Of a stretch of 7,697 bases of DNA, positions 6,779 to 7,697 are shown piece after piece. Source of the stretch: 2-01-FULL-45-10 sp964450115 (lineage in GTDB: Bacteria > Omnitrophota > Gorgyraeia > 2-01-FULL-45-10); contig CAYVCD010000066.1 of NCBI GenBank assembly GCA_964450115.1, forward strand, positions 1 through 7,697, written 5' to 3'. A model generated the notes under the pieces. That model was not told the DNA's origin. It saw nothing but the letters and a program-made list of their open reading frames with translations, and did no database searches. The translations under genes were made by a program, and so were the position numbers. Position 1 is the stretch's first letter; every line of letters starts with the position of its first letter.

Positions 6779-7697
6779 GTTACAAAGAGGTTGCGGGAGG
6801 AGAATTTGCCATCGGTGGTGAGGTTTACACCGAGCATTTTCAGGCCCACCTCGTCTCCCGGTGAAGGTATGTGAGTTATGTGTATTTCACAGCCCTTTAA
6901 TTCCGCCAGCTTCTTCATGGCGATCTCTGCCGTATGATTGGCTGAAGCGCTTATGGAAAGCGCTATAAGGATCTCCTCCAGGTCAAGGCTTTCCGGCTCT
7001 CCTTTGAGTATCTCTTCTCTTAATTTTGATATCTGATTTATGATCTGAGGAGATAGTAGTAGTATCTCATCCGGTATATTAGCAAGGACCTTGATAGCGT
7101 TCAAGATCAGGCTTGATGACGCGTTCATAAGAGCGCAGTTCTTCCCGGTTATTATGCGGCCATCCTTTAATTGAAGCGCAGCTCCGCAATATATCCCTGC
7201 AAAACCTTTACCGTTCTTCTCGGCATCTTCGGCCGCTACCCTGGCTATCTCCACTACAGGCCTATCCGTGACTTTTACGCTCATTCCCTCCATCAGCATT
7301 GAGGCTCTGTCCACGGTCTCTTTCTTCTCTATTCCTAAAACGTACTCGGCATTATATCTGAAATATCTTCTGATCAGCTCCTGCTTTGCGGCCTCCTGGA
7401 CAAGGCCGTCATTAACTATGCCGAAACCGGCCCTGTTCACGCCCATGTCCGTAGGAGAATTGTATGTGGGAAGATTAGCGTCCTTGTTCAGTATCCTGGT
7501 AAGCATAAGTTTTAATATCGGAAAACTTTCCACATCGCGGTTATAGTTTATAGCCGTCTCTTTATATTGAGCCAGATGGAACGGGTCTACGAGATTAAAG
7601 TCCTGTATATCGGCGGTGGCCGCTTCATATGCCACATTGACAGGATGTTTTAACGGCAGGTTCCATATCGGGAATGTCTCAAATTTGGCGTATCCTG
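6775..7697 (-). CDS. DUF1846-family protein, 5' end cut off by window edge
   Basis: Conserved bacterial protein of unknown biochemical function. The last 306 residues are visible; the family is usually about 500 residues, so some 190 N-terminal residues lie beyond the window. Family landmarks, recognised from memory of relatives, are FPIWNLPLKHPVN right at the window edge, then YEAATAD, DPFHL, NYNRDVE, SPTDMGVNRAG, QELIRRYFR, DRPVVEIA, DGRIITGK, ASSSLILNA and EILIALSISASANHTAEIA. The frame is continuous with the window edge: an in-frame GTG at 7635 codes Val inside the conserved block NVAYEAATAD and is not a start. The stop is TGA at 6777-6775, 49 nt before carA. Members carry a P-loop-like motif in the missing N-terminal half, so a nucleotide-binding role is possible, but I assign no function. 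It may be cotranscribed with carAB, or only read through into it. Confidence 0.88.
   Translation of the reverse strand, partial: GYAKFETFPIWNLPLKHPVNVAYEAATADIQDFNLVDPFHLAQYKETAINYNRDVESFPILKLMLTRILNKDANLPTYNSPTDMGVNRAGFGIVNDGLVQEAAKQELIRRYFRYNAEYVLGIEKKETVDRASMLMEGMSVKVTDRPVVEIARVAAEDAEKNGKGFAGIYCGAALQLKDGRIITGKNCALMNASSSLILNAIKVLANIPDEILLLSPQIINQISKLREEILKGEPESLDLEEILIALSISASANHTAEIAMKKLAELKGCEIHITHIPSPGDEVGLKMLGVNLTTDGKFSSRNLFVT

Noticed and set aside
7633..7635. GTG at 7635 as the start of the DUF1846 gene
   Set aside because: The frame is open upstream to the window edge and encodes the conserved block FPIWNLPLKHPVN, so this GTG is an internal valine and the gene is cut by the window.

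Overview
All five genes in the window lie on the minus strand, so transcription runs from high to low coordinates. In that order they are: the C-terminal part of a DUF1846-family protein (window edge 7697 to 6775), carA (6725-5595), carB (5608-2336), purF (2332-926) and the N-terminal 60% or so of guaA (925 to window edge 1). Coding density is almost complete. The largest gap is 49 nt, between the DUF1846 gene and carA. I saw no tRNA, rRNA, mobile element, CRISPR array or convincing terminator.

carA, carB, purF and guaA look like one operon for nucleotide precursors. carA and carB overlap by 14 nt, carB and purF are 3 nt apart, and purF and guaA abut (TAG directly followed by ATG). CarAB makes carbamoyl phosphate for pyrimidines and arginine. 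PurF commits PRPP to purine synthesis, and GuaA converts XMP to GMP. A good sigma-70-like promoter (TTGACA, 17 nt, TAAAAC) lies in the gap before carA and overlaps the stop codon of the DUF1846 gene.

The main finding is in CarA. The fold and the family signature are easy to recognise, but the class I glutaminase centre is gone. The nucleophile Cys is Ala (A249, in GIAAGHE where GICLGHQ is usual), the catalytic His is Asn (N335) and the catalytic Glu is Val (V337, in QYNPV where QYHPE is usual). Several glutamine-pocket residues have changed too. CarB next to it keeps the key residues of both ATP-grasp halves, and GuaA and PurF in the same operon keep intact glutaminase centres. The loss is therefore specific to carbamoyl phosphate synthesis. 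It suggests an enzyme that uses free ammonia or ammonia from another partner, with CarA kept as a structural or regulatory subunit.

The organism is a bacterium with mid-range GC by eye. Isoleucine codons are strongly skewed to ATA (21 of 27 in the visible part of guaA), and PurF is of the Bacillus type with four Fe-S cysteines. The style resembles uncultured lineages such as Omnitrophota, but this is a low-confidence impression that the sequence alone cannot settle.
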